Source: Acholoe squamosa
Lineage: Eukaryota > Annelida > Polychaeta > Phyllodocida > Polynoidae
Assembly (NCBI GenBank): GCA_949317995.1
Contig: OX439038.1
Coordinates: 4,792,001-4,856,000, forward strand
Reading direction: 5' to 3'
Length of the DNA: 64,000 nucleotides
A program made the position numbers and the translations under genes. Positions 33,901 through 44,075 of the stretch are shown in pieces (within the stretch, counting starts at the first letter, position 1; every line of letters begins with the position of its first letter). The notes under the pieces were generated by a model. It searched no databases and was not told the origin of the DNA. It was given only the letters and a program-made list of their open reading frames with translations.

Positions 33901-36900
33901 CGAGCGTTACTATAGGCTAAAAGGGGACGTTCACGCACGCGATTTTTGTCGAAATTTTTTCTGCGCATCCGCGCGCAAACCCACCAGCCCTCCCCCCCCT
34001 TAGCAGGACAATAAGGACTACTACAAACTACAGCCTTTTGTTTTAGGCTGTACATTCTTTAATAATGGTCCAATTTATAAGTTGTAAAAACCAAATGTAG
34101 CCCAGGTCAGGGTCCCAAGGTTGCAGTCAGAACCTTGACAGTGGAGGTAGGGGTGATTCAACAACTAGTATTCATCGCAACATTTCATTCAACATTTCTC
34201 ATCCTATAAGGGAGTGACCATTTTTTAACAACAGAGGGGGGGGGGGGTCTGATGGGTTTGAAAGGGGGTCAAAAATTTTTCGACCCCTTGAACAGGGTGG
34301 TCAGAATTTTTGCCACCCTCTTGACCAGGGGGCATCAAAATAGTTTCACCTGTTTTCAGAGAAAAAGCCTGTGCTTTACTATAGGTTAAAAGGGTGGGTT
34401 CACCCTCGGGGGGTCAAAATAAGTTCGATCCTCGAGAGGGGGTCAGCATGCATGCCCGAACCCACCTTGAAATTCCCTTTCTTTTGATATATAACATGCC
34501 TATATTGGACAGGAGGAAGGCTCCTCCAGAGGAGGTTCCCTATATAAGCCTATATAAAAATATAGCAGGCCCCCCCAACCGAGACCCCTGGGCCCCCCCC
34601 CAATAAAAATTTGCTTCCTACGCCGCTGCATTTGTGTACCACCTTACTGCCACCTGGGGCTTTTCATAAAAATTACACTAGTTTAGTGCTTTCCAATTTT
34701 GCTGGTCAACTGTTCAGTGGTCCGGGGATCCCTGGTTGCATCCCATTCACATCCATTCACAGGAGATGAGGTGGTGTGAAAGTGTCTTTCTTTCACCAAC
34801 CTGTCTCCTGTTAAAGATGGGGCCCTTGATGGGGGGTCCCCAATGTCCCATGTCGATTTTAAGAAATGATCATGTCACTGTGTCGATTTTAAGAAGTGTC
34901 CATGTCAGTGTGTCGATTTTAAGAAAAGCTAATGTCCCCATGTCGATTTTAAGAAAGTGCCAATGTCCCATATCACTAGGCTAAAAAATGCTCATGTCGC
35001 CATGTCGATTTTAGGGGTCTAGAGCCCTAAAGATATCACCTCATTTCACTCACAGAGTTCTTTCCCTGGACATACCCCGTGTGTATGAGGAGGCACCGAT
35101 CAGGCTCGCCAGTGCTTCATTGGTGCATCTTGATGACCAATTGGCATGATGCACTTCTGCATTAGCCACAGCTGGAGGGTTAAGTGTTGCTAAGGCAATA
35201 AATAGATCCACCCCTCGTGGTGGATCGGCCACCTCATACACCACGGTCGTTTAGTTCTATATTTATTTTATGTTTTTAGAGGGTTTAAATAAGGAAAAAT
35301 TATCAAAATCCGGTACTGTAGTTTCCCGTATGAGCGCCGGTCCGCCATTTTGAATGTTTACATGCGCCCAGATCGAGGCTGCAGTACTGGATTGGCAGCT
35401 GTGGTGGATCGAGACATGTTACGCCACTGGGGGTGTGGCGATCGGCCCTGCAATGCTATCTCTATGGGAAGAAGTTATTCACATAAAATAATATATCAAG
35501 CACACCCATGATGCATGAATGCAACCCTGACGAGTAACCTGTAAGGGGTACACTTTAAATAGTAACTGTTGAATCTACCGCGGATCCTCGTAAAACTGAA
35601 CAGTGAACCACTGATAGATCTCTGGCAACTTTCGGACAAGGATTCCACTTTTATTTCACAAACATTTCTTTTTTTACAGTGTACATTCAAACATCATTAC
35701 AATTCACTTTCATCATATCCAGGTGTGGAGGAGGGTAAGACAGACTCCTTGAGGTTCCTCCATGTACAATACAAGCTGTGTGATGGCCTCCCTGTACCAC
35801 CAACTAGTCACTTTGAGGCAGAGATGAATAAGGCTGTAGAACATGTAAAGGGAATGATGAAAGAAGACATAAAACTACCCTGTCTTGTTGTCATGTGTGG
35901 TTCTGCTGTTATTTCATTTGTGGTAAGCTGTCACTTTTATTTTAGAACACGATGATTTGAAACAGCCAATGACCAATCGGGATTTCGGGGGCATCTATGT
36001 ATGGGATAGACCCCACAAACAAAATGTCTACAGGGCTTTATACTATTGGACAAAGGAAGGTACCAGGGGCGTAGGAAAAGGGGGGGCCAGGGGGGCCTGC
36101 CCGCCCACAATAATGAGGAGTTTCTCTATTTAAGCCTATATAAAAATATAGCAGACCCCCCCAACCGAGACCCCTGGGCCCCCCCCCAATAAAAATTTGC
36201 TTCCTACGCCCCTGGCCGTACTATATAACCCGTAGACTCTAACTTGGGTGCGTATAAGATACATATTGCAAGCTGGCCCCACCTCGACCACTAGCGTGAG
36301 TTGTCGCTGGCACCTAGGGATGCTAGGTAAAAGTAGTTTTGCCCGCTGGTTCCTGTAGTGCTCATTTGTAGGCAGGTCCCTTGCGTAGTAATCTTCCCCA
36401 GAAAGTGGGGACCATCATGCCTAAACACGAGAGGTATTCCCTAAAACGAGAGGTATTCCTTAACACGAGAGGTATTCCCAAACACGAGAGGTATTCCCAA
36501 ACACGAGAGGTATTCCCTAACACGAGAGGTATTCCCTAACATGAGAGGTATTCCCTAACACGAGAGGTATTCCCTAACACGAGAGGTATTCCCTAACACG
36601 AGAGGTATTCCCTAACACGAGAGGTATTCCCTAGAATGCCAGATGGGCGAGATCGAGTCAGGTGCACCCCCAACTTGGACACACCCGAAATTTGGCTAAA
36701 TCTATACTTTGTAGCAAGACCATCATTGCATATGAGCTCAGCCTTATTTATGAGGTTTATGTTTGGGACTACCTTTCTGAAGGGCCTCTCAAAGTCACAC
36801 TGAAGGCCATTTCTTAAGGCACTGCTTCTGCACACAGCCACTAGAATTGATATGAAGGTAAACAGCCATAGTGTATTAAGAAATGGCCTCCAGACTATCT

Positions 36901-39900
36901 TTCATACAACAAAAGCACATTCATCAATACTTTTGCAATTATGCACAGTTACATGAGAATGGAAAGGTAGACTACCGGGACATGTCGTTCCTGGGTGGGA
37001 GATCTTTTCAAGGTCTGGCATTCCTACTGACTGGAGAAAGGGTGAGTTATATAATTATAACATACTAAAAGCTGGGGGATGTGAAATGAACTGAATAAAA
37101 GAAAATACTTAGATTGGATATGATAATGTATTATATAAAGCAACCCCCTAGTATAAGCCACATGAGATATCATGCTCAGATTCCAATACTCGTGAACCTT
37201 TGCCTATATATCTCCCCTGCTAGGACTGGTCTAACATTGAGAAGACACTGGAGGCCCATGATGGTAGTACTGCATACAACTTCCGCGAGGTCCACCTGGA
37301 TGCTGAGTCCGCACAGGAGGGAGAGGATACCTATGGGTTCAGCATGCGCATGAGGTGCTACCCATTTGGCAATGTTGACAGAGTGTCCAGAGGCAAGGGT
37401 TAATGTATAAGCCAGATATAAACACTGTACCTGGTAGTACCTTTTCTTTTATACCACGCTTTTTGGACTTCCAGTGGTTTTATACGCAGTTTAGCCATGC
37501 ATTATTCTGCATATACCAGCCATGTGCATTTTTGAAATTTTTGGTATATACTTTTTCGGGGTCAAGTTGGACTTAGAATATTTTGGGAAATTATGGCAGC
37601 TATACAAAGTTAATCTAGCCATTTTCCATTGTGAAAAATCGTGCCAACTCGTAGGAGAATTGAACCCCGGCCGTAGTGGAGGTAGGCGAAAGCCTTAGCC
37701 ATAGCGCCACACTGAATGGTGATGAAACCCAACGCGAAAATAAATAAGTTCTAACCTCGGGTGCTAGTCCTATGTTTCCACTCAGTTTTCGTCTTGATTC
37801 CAACCTTTTCATGTTATAATATCGAAATCCCAAGAAGTATTTGATCCATAGATGAGGAATGCGTGCTAATTTTCTCCATTTTATTTAATATAAGTAAGAA
37901 TCCAATAATTTTTCCATCGTAAGCAAGTCTTGGTCTAAACTGCAGCGTGTTGACCTATATCTACATCTGGGCCACTGACACACTTTCGTCGGACAAGGAG
38001 GCGGGTGGGAATGGCTGCACCGCGACTCGCTTACGATAGAAAAATCATTGGATTCTTATTTATATTGAAGAAAATGGAGAAAATTAGCATGCATCACTCG
38101 TCTATGGATCGAATACTTCTTGGGACTTTGATTTAGAACATGTCATGATTGGATTCCATACGAAAAGTGTGTGTGAACATGGCGGTACCTCTCCCGGCAA
38201 GGAACAAAAACAATGGCTTCGCGCAGAGCGGACCCGGGCCGTATCGCTTGCTTTTACAAAATGTCTTCTCCTGGCTATATTCTTTGGATCTCAGGTAAGA
38301 AATTAATACAAAATGGAGGAAATTGTGGTATAAACCTATGAGGTCATGGATATTGCAGCCCTAGGATATTGCAGCTCCGCGGCTCTGGTATATCCAGCAT
38401 GTACGGCCCTAGGGCTGCAATATCCATGATCTATTAGCTTAATACAATGGGTCTTTTCAAAAAGATGATGCCTTTTTAGTCAATGTCCAAAAGGTGGTCA
38501 TGCTTTCATTTAACAAAACGATACATAAAGCCTTTCCTCGAGAGAACCGCCTACCAGACCAGTAGGGTAAGACCTCTCCCGATAAAAAAAAAACTAAAAA
38601 AACGTTTTGTGTTCATGTAATGCTCCTTACCCTAATTGTTTGGCTCTACCCTAAATTTCTTATGGGCGTTTCGGGAAAGAAATCTGATGTTTTGGCACTT
38701 ATCAAGATGTGTAAGTGTTGTTTTACGATCACGTATGTCAGATTCGTGTCGTGTAGGTGCAAAGATTTACAGTCAGCCTTAAAAAAATACTGCAAAATAG
38801 AAAAATTTCCCTACCTACCTACCCTAGTATTTTTCGACCCCATTACCTGATTACACTTTTTTTAGGCCTAGTATATGAATGGCACATCATAACCCCTTCA
38901 TCATGGATCTGTTCAGAGTGCCTTTGGGCCATTTCCTACTCAAGGTCACTAGTATTGCTCTCTCTCAAGAGATACAGGTGCTGGTCCTGAAGGACACCTA
39001 TTCCCATACTATCCTCAAACAGGAATAGTCTAGAATACAGACTAGTCTTAAATGCTAATTGGAATCCCTACACTATCACTATTTATTTTATGTGAATAAC
39101 TTCTTCCCATAAAGATAGCATTGCAGGGCCGATCGCCACACCCTCAGTGGCGTAACGTGTGCCGATCCACCACAGTGGCCGATCCACCACTGCAGCCTCG
39201 TTCGGGGCGGATGTAAACATTCAAAATGGCGGACCGCCGCTGGTACAGGGAACTACAGTACCGGATTTTGCTGATTTTTCCTTGTTTAAACCCTATAAAA
39301 ACATAAAATAAATGGAGAACTAAACTCCCCTGGTGTACTCAGTGGCCGATCCACCCCTCAGGAGTCGTCTCCCTTGTGGTGGATCGGCCACCTCATACAC
39401 CACAGTCGTTAAGTTCTCTCTATATATTTATCTTTTAGTCTCTCCATACATTCTAGTACCTAATCTCTTCTATTGCTTCAAACCTATACATGTCGTCGGT
39501 CTGCTTGCAGATAACATTAAAGATGGAGACCTGCTTTACGCCCTGCTTGATACCGTGTGTACAAACATTGGTACCATGGCATACAATACGGCCATGGTAC
39601 AAAATATAGATCAAGTGCTGCTCTGTGGAACCTTATGTAACAACCCCCAGGCCAGAACCATCATCACTAGGGCCATTATGTGGAGGAACATTCATGCTCA
39701 TTATAAAAATAACATGGTGAGTAGTAACTTTTGTAACACCCCCCAGGTACAAAACCTACATCAAGTGCTGCTCTGTCTTACCTTTTATAACACCCCCTGG
39801 AGGCCGTTTCACCGCATATGTCTAATAAATACAGACGTCATTTTTTCCAAATATGGACGTTCTTTTCTTCAAATATGGTCGTCCGTATTTCAGATTTAGG

Positions 39901-41895
39901 CCTGTCTTTGATCACAACTCTCTCCCTTTTCAAAATGTAACCATCAAAAGGACCATCTTTCAAAGTTATTGTCTTTATTTTGAATATAGAGGAGGGTATG
40001 GGACAGGTGGTATTTAAATAGGAACATATTTTCTAAATACAGACGTCTGTATTTGCATTAGTCGAATGTACTGAAACAGCCTCCAGGCCAGGACTATCAT
40101 CACCAGGGCCATTATAAGGAGGAATATACATGCTCATTATAAAAATAACATGGTGAGTAGTACCTTTTGTAACACCCCTCAGGTACAGAATAAACATCAG
40201 GTACTGCGCTGTGGTACATTGTATAACAACCCCCAGGAGGGTATCTCAAAAAGATTGGGAAACCAGTTCTCACCGTAACTATTTGATCCTGCAGTTCTCC
40301 TACATTTCTCACCCTAAGAACAGACTTCCCTGCTTGACTTCTGCTACAAGTGAACTGCACGGAAATAGGTCGAGTTGCAAAATAAGAGACTGGACCCCTC
40401 CTATACCACTCCTATAACTGACTCCCTCTTTACAATACAAGAGGGAATCCACTCCAGAAGGTCAGTGAGTTCAATTTTGGAATTATCACCTCCGACAGGA
40501 TCAATTCCAAATCTTTTTGAGATACCCTCCAGGCCAGGACCATCATTACCAGGACCCTTGTGTGGAGGAACACCAGTTTTACAGTGGATAGCTTATTATT
40601 TGGGACTATACTGGTAGTTCATGTTAGTACAAACCCATTGACCCGATTTGGGTTCTATTGTATGTACTACAGCGGTATGTACTGCCCATTTACAATTGGC
40701 GCTGAGAGTGTGGTACCTTGTGTAACAACCCCCAGGCCAGGACCAACATTACCAGGGATATTATGTGGAGGAACATACATGCACATTATGAAAATAATAT
40801 GGTGACCTTCTTTTATTGGTTTTGTTGTCGAGATGAGCCATTCGTTCGCATTATATTAATTTATATCTTATTTTGCAGCATTCGGTTAAGTTGTGAACTC
40901 ATTGAGTGAGAGGTCTTTTGAATTGATTAGTCATTAATATTCATTGGCCAGGAGTTTATTTCACAATATTTCACATTTAAGCTCCCTATCGGTTATTACT
41001 TTCAATATCTCTGTACCCCCACTTCTCCGAGACATGCGCTTATTTTAATACTGTTTTTAGTACTTATGATTGTTTTCAATACCCCTGAACCATCGGTGCT
41101 TATTCAAGACCTGGAGGGTGTTGCTCCTATAGTAAAAGACAGAGCTGGTTTAAAATGCCCTCATTTCCAGTCCTTTCTTTTCATGTAGCTATGACGTGTC
41201 CCTTTTGTTGCTCATAAGTGGTCATTCAAATACGGTGCTAATAAAGGGGGATTTGAGTAGGTACCTAGTTGGGAGAAGTCAGTCAGTATAATATACTACA
41301 GAGTGTGTGACATGAGTAGGTACCTGATAGTGCAGCTCTCTCTCTGTTTTAAACAAGGCAGGTCACTTTTCACACTAATGTGGTAAGTTCAAGTTGAATG
41401 GTGAAGCAGAGTGTGACTTCTTTTGAGAAGAGGGTACCTTTCAGACTAATATTGTGAGTGCAAGTTGAATGGTGAAGCAGTGCACGACTTGTTTAGAAAA
41501 GAGGGTACCTACTAACAGCTCTTTTTACCGTAGGAGCAGCACACTCCAGCACTTATTTGAGACCACATAGATTACGGGTCATGGTAATGTGGTATGTGCA
41601 GCTCTCTTTTAAGCCAACTTTAGATGTGTGAGTTCCCGGTGTTGACACCAGGTGGAAGTGATGCTTTTAGAATAACTATATATTTCAAACCTTTAGGTGG
41701 AAAAGAGGTATTGATTCTTTTCACTCGTAATCAATTGTCAGATCTCAGAGCACTGAATGTAAGAGATATTCACAAACAAATAAAATTTGTGTGAATTTTT
41801 ATTTAATTCAGGACAAGTTGGTGGACTTCAGATTCGTTACAAATGGAGGACATCTTGGAGCTCTGGGTGCACTGATGAACACAAACACCAAATAG
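29864..41895 (+). CDS. Divergent pantothenate kinase-fold protein, complete, 9 exons
   Basis: Exons 29864-29939, 32050-32123, 32513-32688, 33091-33191, 35723-35922, 36949-37041, 37224-37398, 39511-39716 and 41812-41895 give 1,185 nt, a 394-residue protein. All junctions are GT-AG and all phases fit. The order of motifs is that of eukaryotic pantothenate kinases (CoA synthesis, ASKHA fold): ALDIGGSVAKIVY at about 22-34 (phosphate loop); VVAFPRPAVDRFLQYI at 60-75; CGFGAFYYKDDIEKKL at 91-106 (usual ATGGGAxKF); LPCLVVMCGSAVIS at 194-207 (usual VNxGSGVSI); FLGGRSFQGLAFLLTG at 223-238 (usual SLGGGTFxGL); CTNIGTMAYNTA...DQVLLCG in exon 8; and a C-terminal GGHLGALGALM. Three glycine motifs have lost residues, and there is no Glu between residues 17 and 102, where the catalytic Glu of the family should sit. 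The fold is therefore well supported but kinase activity is doubtful; it may be a pseudokinase, as the kinase domain of vertebrate PANK4 is. ATG context is ACCATGG. GAATAAAG at about 42616 could serve polyadenylation. Confidence 0.85.
30253..30478. repeat. Cloverleaf foldback element in kinase-gene intron 1
   Basis: Hairpin C side first (GATGCACCAATGAAGTCCTAG with CAGAACTTCATTCAC), then the 'gcatgatgcatgaatgtagcc' hairpin and end GGCCTTTAAAGGGTT. The left end joins a TTGAATTGAATTGAA simple repeat at 30236-30253. Confidence 0.75.
30965..31836. mobile_element. 872-bp nonautonomous element with CACTG ends
   Basis: Left end CACTGCAAAAATGGTGTTTA and right end ACACCATTTTTGCAGTG are inverted repeats, extended by GATCTAAA-type sub-repeats. 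The interior is rich in 'gtttag' and 'ctaaac' phrases. TA flanks both sides. CACTR termini are typical of CACTA (EnSpm/CMC, including Chapaev) transposons. No transposase frame is visible. The element lies in intron 1 of the kinase-fold gene, next to a TA tract at 30912-30963. Confidence 0.8.
31918..32018. repeat. Dispersed 'aataagcacctg / gcttaaaagggc' fragment
   Basis: One of at least ten short copies in the window of a family marked by repeated 'ctcaaataagc' or 'ttgaataag' phrases and a terminal 'gcttaaa..gg(c/t)..cgaccgta'. Others are at about 690, 5690, 11935, 16010, 20740, 22490, 24470, 30780, 41030 and 50530. Ends and class are not resolved. Confidence 0.55.
33747..34005. mobile_element. 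Harbinger-type MITE copy, right end lost
   Basis: The left end GGGAGTGATCATTTTTTAAC is preceded by TTA. The inner G-run, GGTTTAGAATTTTTTCAAC and 'tcacctgtttttagtggaaaacc' match the copy at 27265. It ends near CCCACCAGCC and C-runs without the terminal repeat. Part of kinase-gene intron 4. Confidence 0.75.
34210..34455. mobile_element. Harbinger-type MITE copy, truncated
   Basis: The left end is preceded by ATAA, then GGGAGTGACCATTTTTTAAC, with the same inner order as the 27265 copy as far as 'gtcagcatgcatgcccgaacccacc'. The right terminal repeat is absent. It abuts a fragment of the element listed at 36063-36214. Confidence 0.7.
34510..34628. mobile_element. Partial copy of the AGGGGCGTAGGA MITE
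   Basis: The right half matches 36063-36214: 'cctatataaaaatatagcagg', CCCCAACCGAGACCCCTGGG and the end TTGCTTCCTACGCCGCTG. The left end is missing. Confidence 0.7.
34848..35015. repeat. ~30-bp tandem repeats, 5 imperfect units
   Basis: Phrases of the form CATGTC(A/C)(C/G)TGTGTCGATTTTAAGAA repeat about every 30 bases. Related single phrases appear inverted at 19330-19510 and direct at 48180-48260, so this is a dispersed family with local expansion. Confidence 0.75.
35195..35500 (+). repeat. Dispersed repeat, left member of an inverted pair
   Basis: From GTGGTGGATCGGCCACCTCA through 'ggtactgtagtttccc', 'catgcgcccagatcgaggctgcag' and 'ggtgtggcgatcggccctgcaatgctatc' to 'gaagttattcacataaaat'. 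The same sequence occurs in reverse complement at about 39075-39330. Part of intron 4 of the kinase-fold gene. About 35080-35190 just before it is a truncated cloverleaf copy. Confidence 0.8.
36063..36214. mobile_element. 152-bp MITE with AGGGGCGTAGGA ends
   Basis: Ends AGGGGCGTAGGAAAAG and TTGCTTCCTACGCCCCT are inverted repeats around G-run and C-run stretches. Element ends resemble hAT MITEs (CAGGGGCG...CGCCCCTG), but I cannot find a convincing 8-bp duplication. In intron 5 of the kinase-fold gene. Confidence 0.75.
36266..36640. repeat. Dispersed repeat with 19-bp array of 11 units
   Basis: The body (GCTGGCCCCACCTCGACCAC to 'ggaccatcatgcct') matches 44535-44700. Where that copy has a single 'acgtgagggaggtaatccct', this one has eleven units of AACACGAGAGGTATTCCCT (36425-36632), after which both resume with CTAGAATG. 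The array is thus a local expansion of one terminal segment. In intron 5. Confidence 0.9.
37641..37712 (-). repeat. tRNA-like sequence, probable SINE head
   Basis: On the minus strand a box A-like TGGCGCTATGGCTAAGGC is followed about 35 bases later by box B-like GGTTCAATTCTCC. Arms do not pair as a full tRNA. In intron 7, bordering the foldback at 37806-38170. Confidence 0.55.
37806..38170. mobile_element. Foldback element, two ~140-bp arms
   Basis: The left arm (about 37806-37945: 'cccaagaagtatttgatccatag', CTAATTTTCTCCATTTTATT, 'aagaatccaataatttttcc', CGTAAGC) is the near reverse complement of 38015-38170. About 70 bases lie between the arms. Non-coding. In intron 7 of the kinase-fold gene. 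Confidence 0.8.
38345..38428. repeat. Short palindrome
   Basis: CATGGATATTGCAGCCCTAGG is followed by CCTAGGGCTGCAATATCCATG on the other side of a ~40-base loop; arms of 21 bp without mismatch. In intron 7. Confidence 0.9.
39075..39420 (-). repeat. Dispersed repeat, right member of an inverted pair
   Basis: Reverse complement of 35195-35500 over most of its length ('gataacttcttccc..aaagatagc', GGCCGATCGCCACACC, 'gcctcgttc', 'gtaccggattttg'). At its right edge the direct-orientation phrase GTGGTGGATCGGCCACCTCA (about 39378) is also present, just before exon 8. Confidence 0.75.
39801..40082. mobile_element. MITE A inserted in an exon-8 copy
   Basis: Ends AGGCCGTTTCACCGC and GTACTGAAACAGCCT are imperfect inverted repeats, with repeated 'aaatacagacgtc' inside. 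Flanks are CCTGG (39796-39800) and CCAGG (40083-40087), a 5-bp CCWGG pair. Non-coding. The superfamily is not assigned: the GC-rich 5-bp flank recalls Transib, but the CACWATG end is missing. Confidence 0.75.
40238..40528. mobile_element. MITE B inserted in the next exon-8 copy
   Basis: Ends AGGGTATCTCAAAAAGATT and AATCTTTTTGAGATACCCT (one base slips) are inverted repeats over about 20 bp. The flanks CCAGG (40233-40237 and 40529-40533) are identical. It lies at the same point of the exon-8 copy as MITE A does in its copy. Confidence 0.85.
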
Positions 41896-42853
41896 GAGAA
41901 CACTATACTATAAACTATCACTTATAAAAAGATTTATAAAAATGTGTCACTTGGGACAATATTTCATGGTTTTCACACTCATTTCCATTCTCATAGACAC
42001 AGGGACATTATGAGCAGCAGGAGGGCGGGTTGGGGGGTTGGGGATAAAAACAATTCCAGACCCCTCCTAGGGGCAGATGGGGACAAATCAAAATGCCACC
42101 CCTTTTACTGAAAAAGTCTGTGTGCTTCTATAGAATAAAAGGGGGGCAGAACAATCCTACAAACCCTCTGTTGTTAATTACTACTCCCTCCTTTAGTATG
42201 TTCTATTTGACTGGATCAAGATAAGAATGATTGTAACTTTACTATACTAGAGTTGTGATTTAGTTTTTTGAAATAGATGTTTTATGACTATCCCTACTCC
42301 GGAATGTGAAACACCTCGGTGGGTGACAGCGTGTTTATCCACCAGCCCTCTAACATACTTATTTACCCCGCGAGAGGGAGGGTGCCGACCAGGTAAAGAA
42401 CAAACAACGCACCATGCCTTTTGTACTACAACTGAGGAATGGTAAGATACATAGATCTATTCAGACCACCAGGATCCCATAGAGATACAGAGCAGCTGTT
42501 GTTTACGCTATTATACCAAAACCAAAAAAATGGTATAGTGTAAATGTGTCACTGACTCTTCGGATAAAGCGTGTTACACCTTTTAGAAGAGTTCTCAGTC
42601 ACGACAAAATCTCAATAGAATAAAGAAATAATGTATACATTTGGAGTATGGTGTTTGTTTGATTTTGAACTGGCATCTTTTTATTTTCTCTCTTTTGCCA
42701 GGACCATCTATGAATTATCCATCACTTACATATATGCACATGAATATAATCAATTGTAGCTAGCCTTTTCAAATTTCCATTTGTATCTTGGACTCATACA
42801 AGGATACCATCGTTTGGCACAATAAGGTTTCGATGAATTGTATCAAGTGGTTT
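41896..42853. other. 3' flank of the kinase-fold gene; no further gene confirmed
   Basis: GAATAAAG at about 42616 is a possible polyadenylation signal. About 42005-42190 is a much decayed Harbinger-type MITE ('aatgccacccctttta', 'ctctgttgttaattactactccct'). A short frame at 42417-42442 (ATG in GCACCATGCC, ending before GGTAAGA) could be a first exon of another gene, but nothing confirms it. Confidence 0.4.
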
Positions 42854-43243
42854 GGGGGCATCCATTAATTATGTACGTAAAAATTTGCTGAAAATTGACC
42901 CCCCCGCCCCCCATGTTGCACCCTGTGTGCATTTGGCCTACCCCCTCCCCCTATGCGTACATACTCAGCCACATGGAGCCCCCCCCCCCTTTCCTGGGTG
43001 TAGGAAAATTTCCTTTACACACTGGTAAATGTAAAATGGTATGCATGCTTTGTAAGTATTCCCCATATTTTTGTAACCTTATTGAATACTTGAAAATGCC
43101 TCAATTTTTCTTAATTCATTAGGCCCTATGCGTACATACTCATAGCCTCTGACCCCCCTCCCCCACCCTGTACGCATCTGTATGCATTTGGCCTGACCCC
43201 CCCCCCACCCCCCTAGATGCGTACATAATCAATGGATTCCCCC
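42854..43243. mobile_element. ~390-bp MITE with GGGGGCATCCATTAATTATG ends
   Basis: Left GGGGGCATCCATTAATTATG then TACG, right CGTACATAATCAATGGATTCCCCC in inverse. The interior has repeated 'catttggcct', 'atgcgtacatactca' and C-runs. The open frame at 42895-43122 is part of it. Non-coding. Confidence 0.8.
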
Positions 43244-43362
43244 TTTTGGTGATTTGTGAATGCACCTTTTGTATGGCCACTGCAAATGGGTTGAACTTTA
43301 GTTACTCATTCTTTTGGGTCATGCTATGTTTTTGGGTGGGTATTGATAACATAGATATATAG

Positions 43363-43506
43363 ACAGAGGTTCAAGACATTTACTCCAAAGTGAGTGTTTC
43401 TTCATGAGATAGCCTCAAAGCAGTATTCCACGAGGCAGAGCCCAGTGGAATACTGCTGCAAGACTGAAGAAATACTTAGTTTGGAGTAAATCGAGTGGAC
43501 CTCTGT
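43363..43506. repeat. 144-bp palindrome
   Basis: Outer arms CAGAGGTTCAAGACATTTAC and GTAAATCGAGTGGACCTCTG flank ACTCCAAA/TTTGGAGT and an inner pair AGCAGTATTCCAC / GTGGAATACTGCT around a ~16-base loop. A foldback MITE remnant. Confidence 0.85.
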
Positions 43507-43917
43507 ATTAATTTCATGTTGCCTTGGTGTTAAATGTCCTCAAAGATTACTTTTTGACATGGGGTTTGAGGCAATTTTGATGCATCACAGTGGAGAATGG
43601 GGCCATGGAGAATGAGATTCATCTTCATGCCCCTGTCAGGAATGGGAGTTTCCATACAGATCTATAGTAAGGCTCATTCTCAACATGAAATCAATGTCAT
43701 TGATACCCTCCTAAAAATTGTATGCATAATTCAGGAATGTAGGCTTTGTGGAGAAACCCGCCATGGTTGCAGCTAATGGCATCACAATACGCATATGACG
43801 ACCATTAGCAAAAATATTTTGTTGCACAAAAATCAAAAGCACACATCAATATCACATGCTTCATAAGGAAAATAAAGATAAAAAAGCGGGACTTTCAAGA
43901 CTGGTCCCAGTGGCGGG

Positions 43918-44049
43918 TTTAGAGGGGGGCACGGAGGAGTGCACACCCCCCTTTTTCCCAGTACTTCATAGTTTAATTACATATTTTGGACCCCAAAATT
44001 TATTAAAAAGTAGGGGGTGCTCCTTTTCCAGATCCTGGATCCGCCACTG
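43918..44049. mobile_element. hAT-type MITE copy
   Basis: Ends CAGTGGCGGGTTTAGAGG and CTGGATCCGCCACTG match the family of 11339-11542. The inner 'ccctttttcccagtact' and 'ggaccccaaaattt' are shared. ACTGGTCC on the left and ACTGGTTC starting two bases after the right end look like a blurred target duplication. Confidence 0.75.
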
Positions 44050-44075
44050 TGACTGGTTCCCAGGAGCGACACATA

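Larger units (their letters stand above)
39727..40812 (+). pseudogene. Three or four extra copies of parts of kinase exon 8
   Basis: Intron 8 repeats exon 8 sequence. Copies of the front segment (VQNIDQVLLCGTLCNNPQ in the exon) are at about 39749-39800 (VQNLHQVLLCLTFYNTPW), 40184-40237 (VQNKHQVLRCGTLYNNPQ) and 40706-40737. Copies of the rear segment (ARTIITRAIMWRNIHAHYKNNM) are at 40088-40152 with the donor GTGAGT kept, partly at 40534-40585, and at 40738-40802 with GT kept. The translated copies remain open and close to the exon. Two MITEs split the copies, each at the same CC(A/T)GG. Pseudoexons are the cautious reading; alternative exons are possible. Confidence 0.85.

Noticed and set aside
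42417..42442. First exon of another plus-strand gene
   Set aside because: Nine codons before a GGTAAGA donor are too little evidence, and no downstream exon could be joined.
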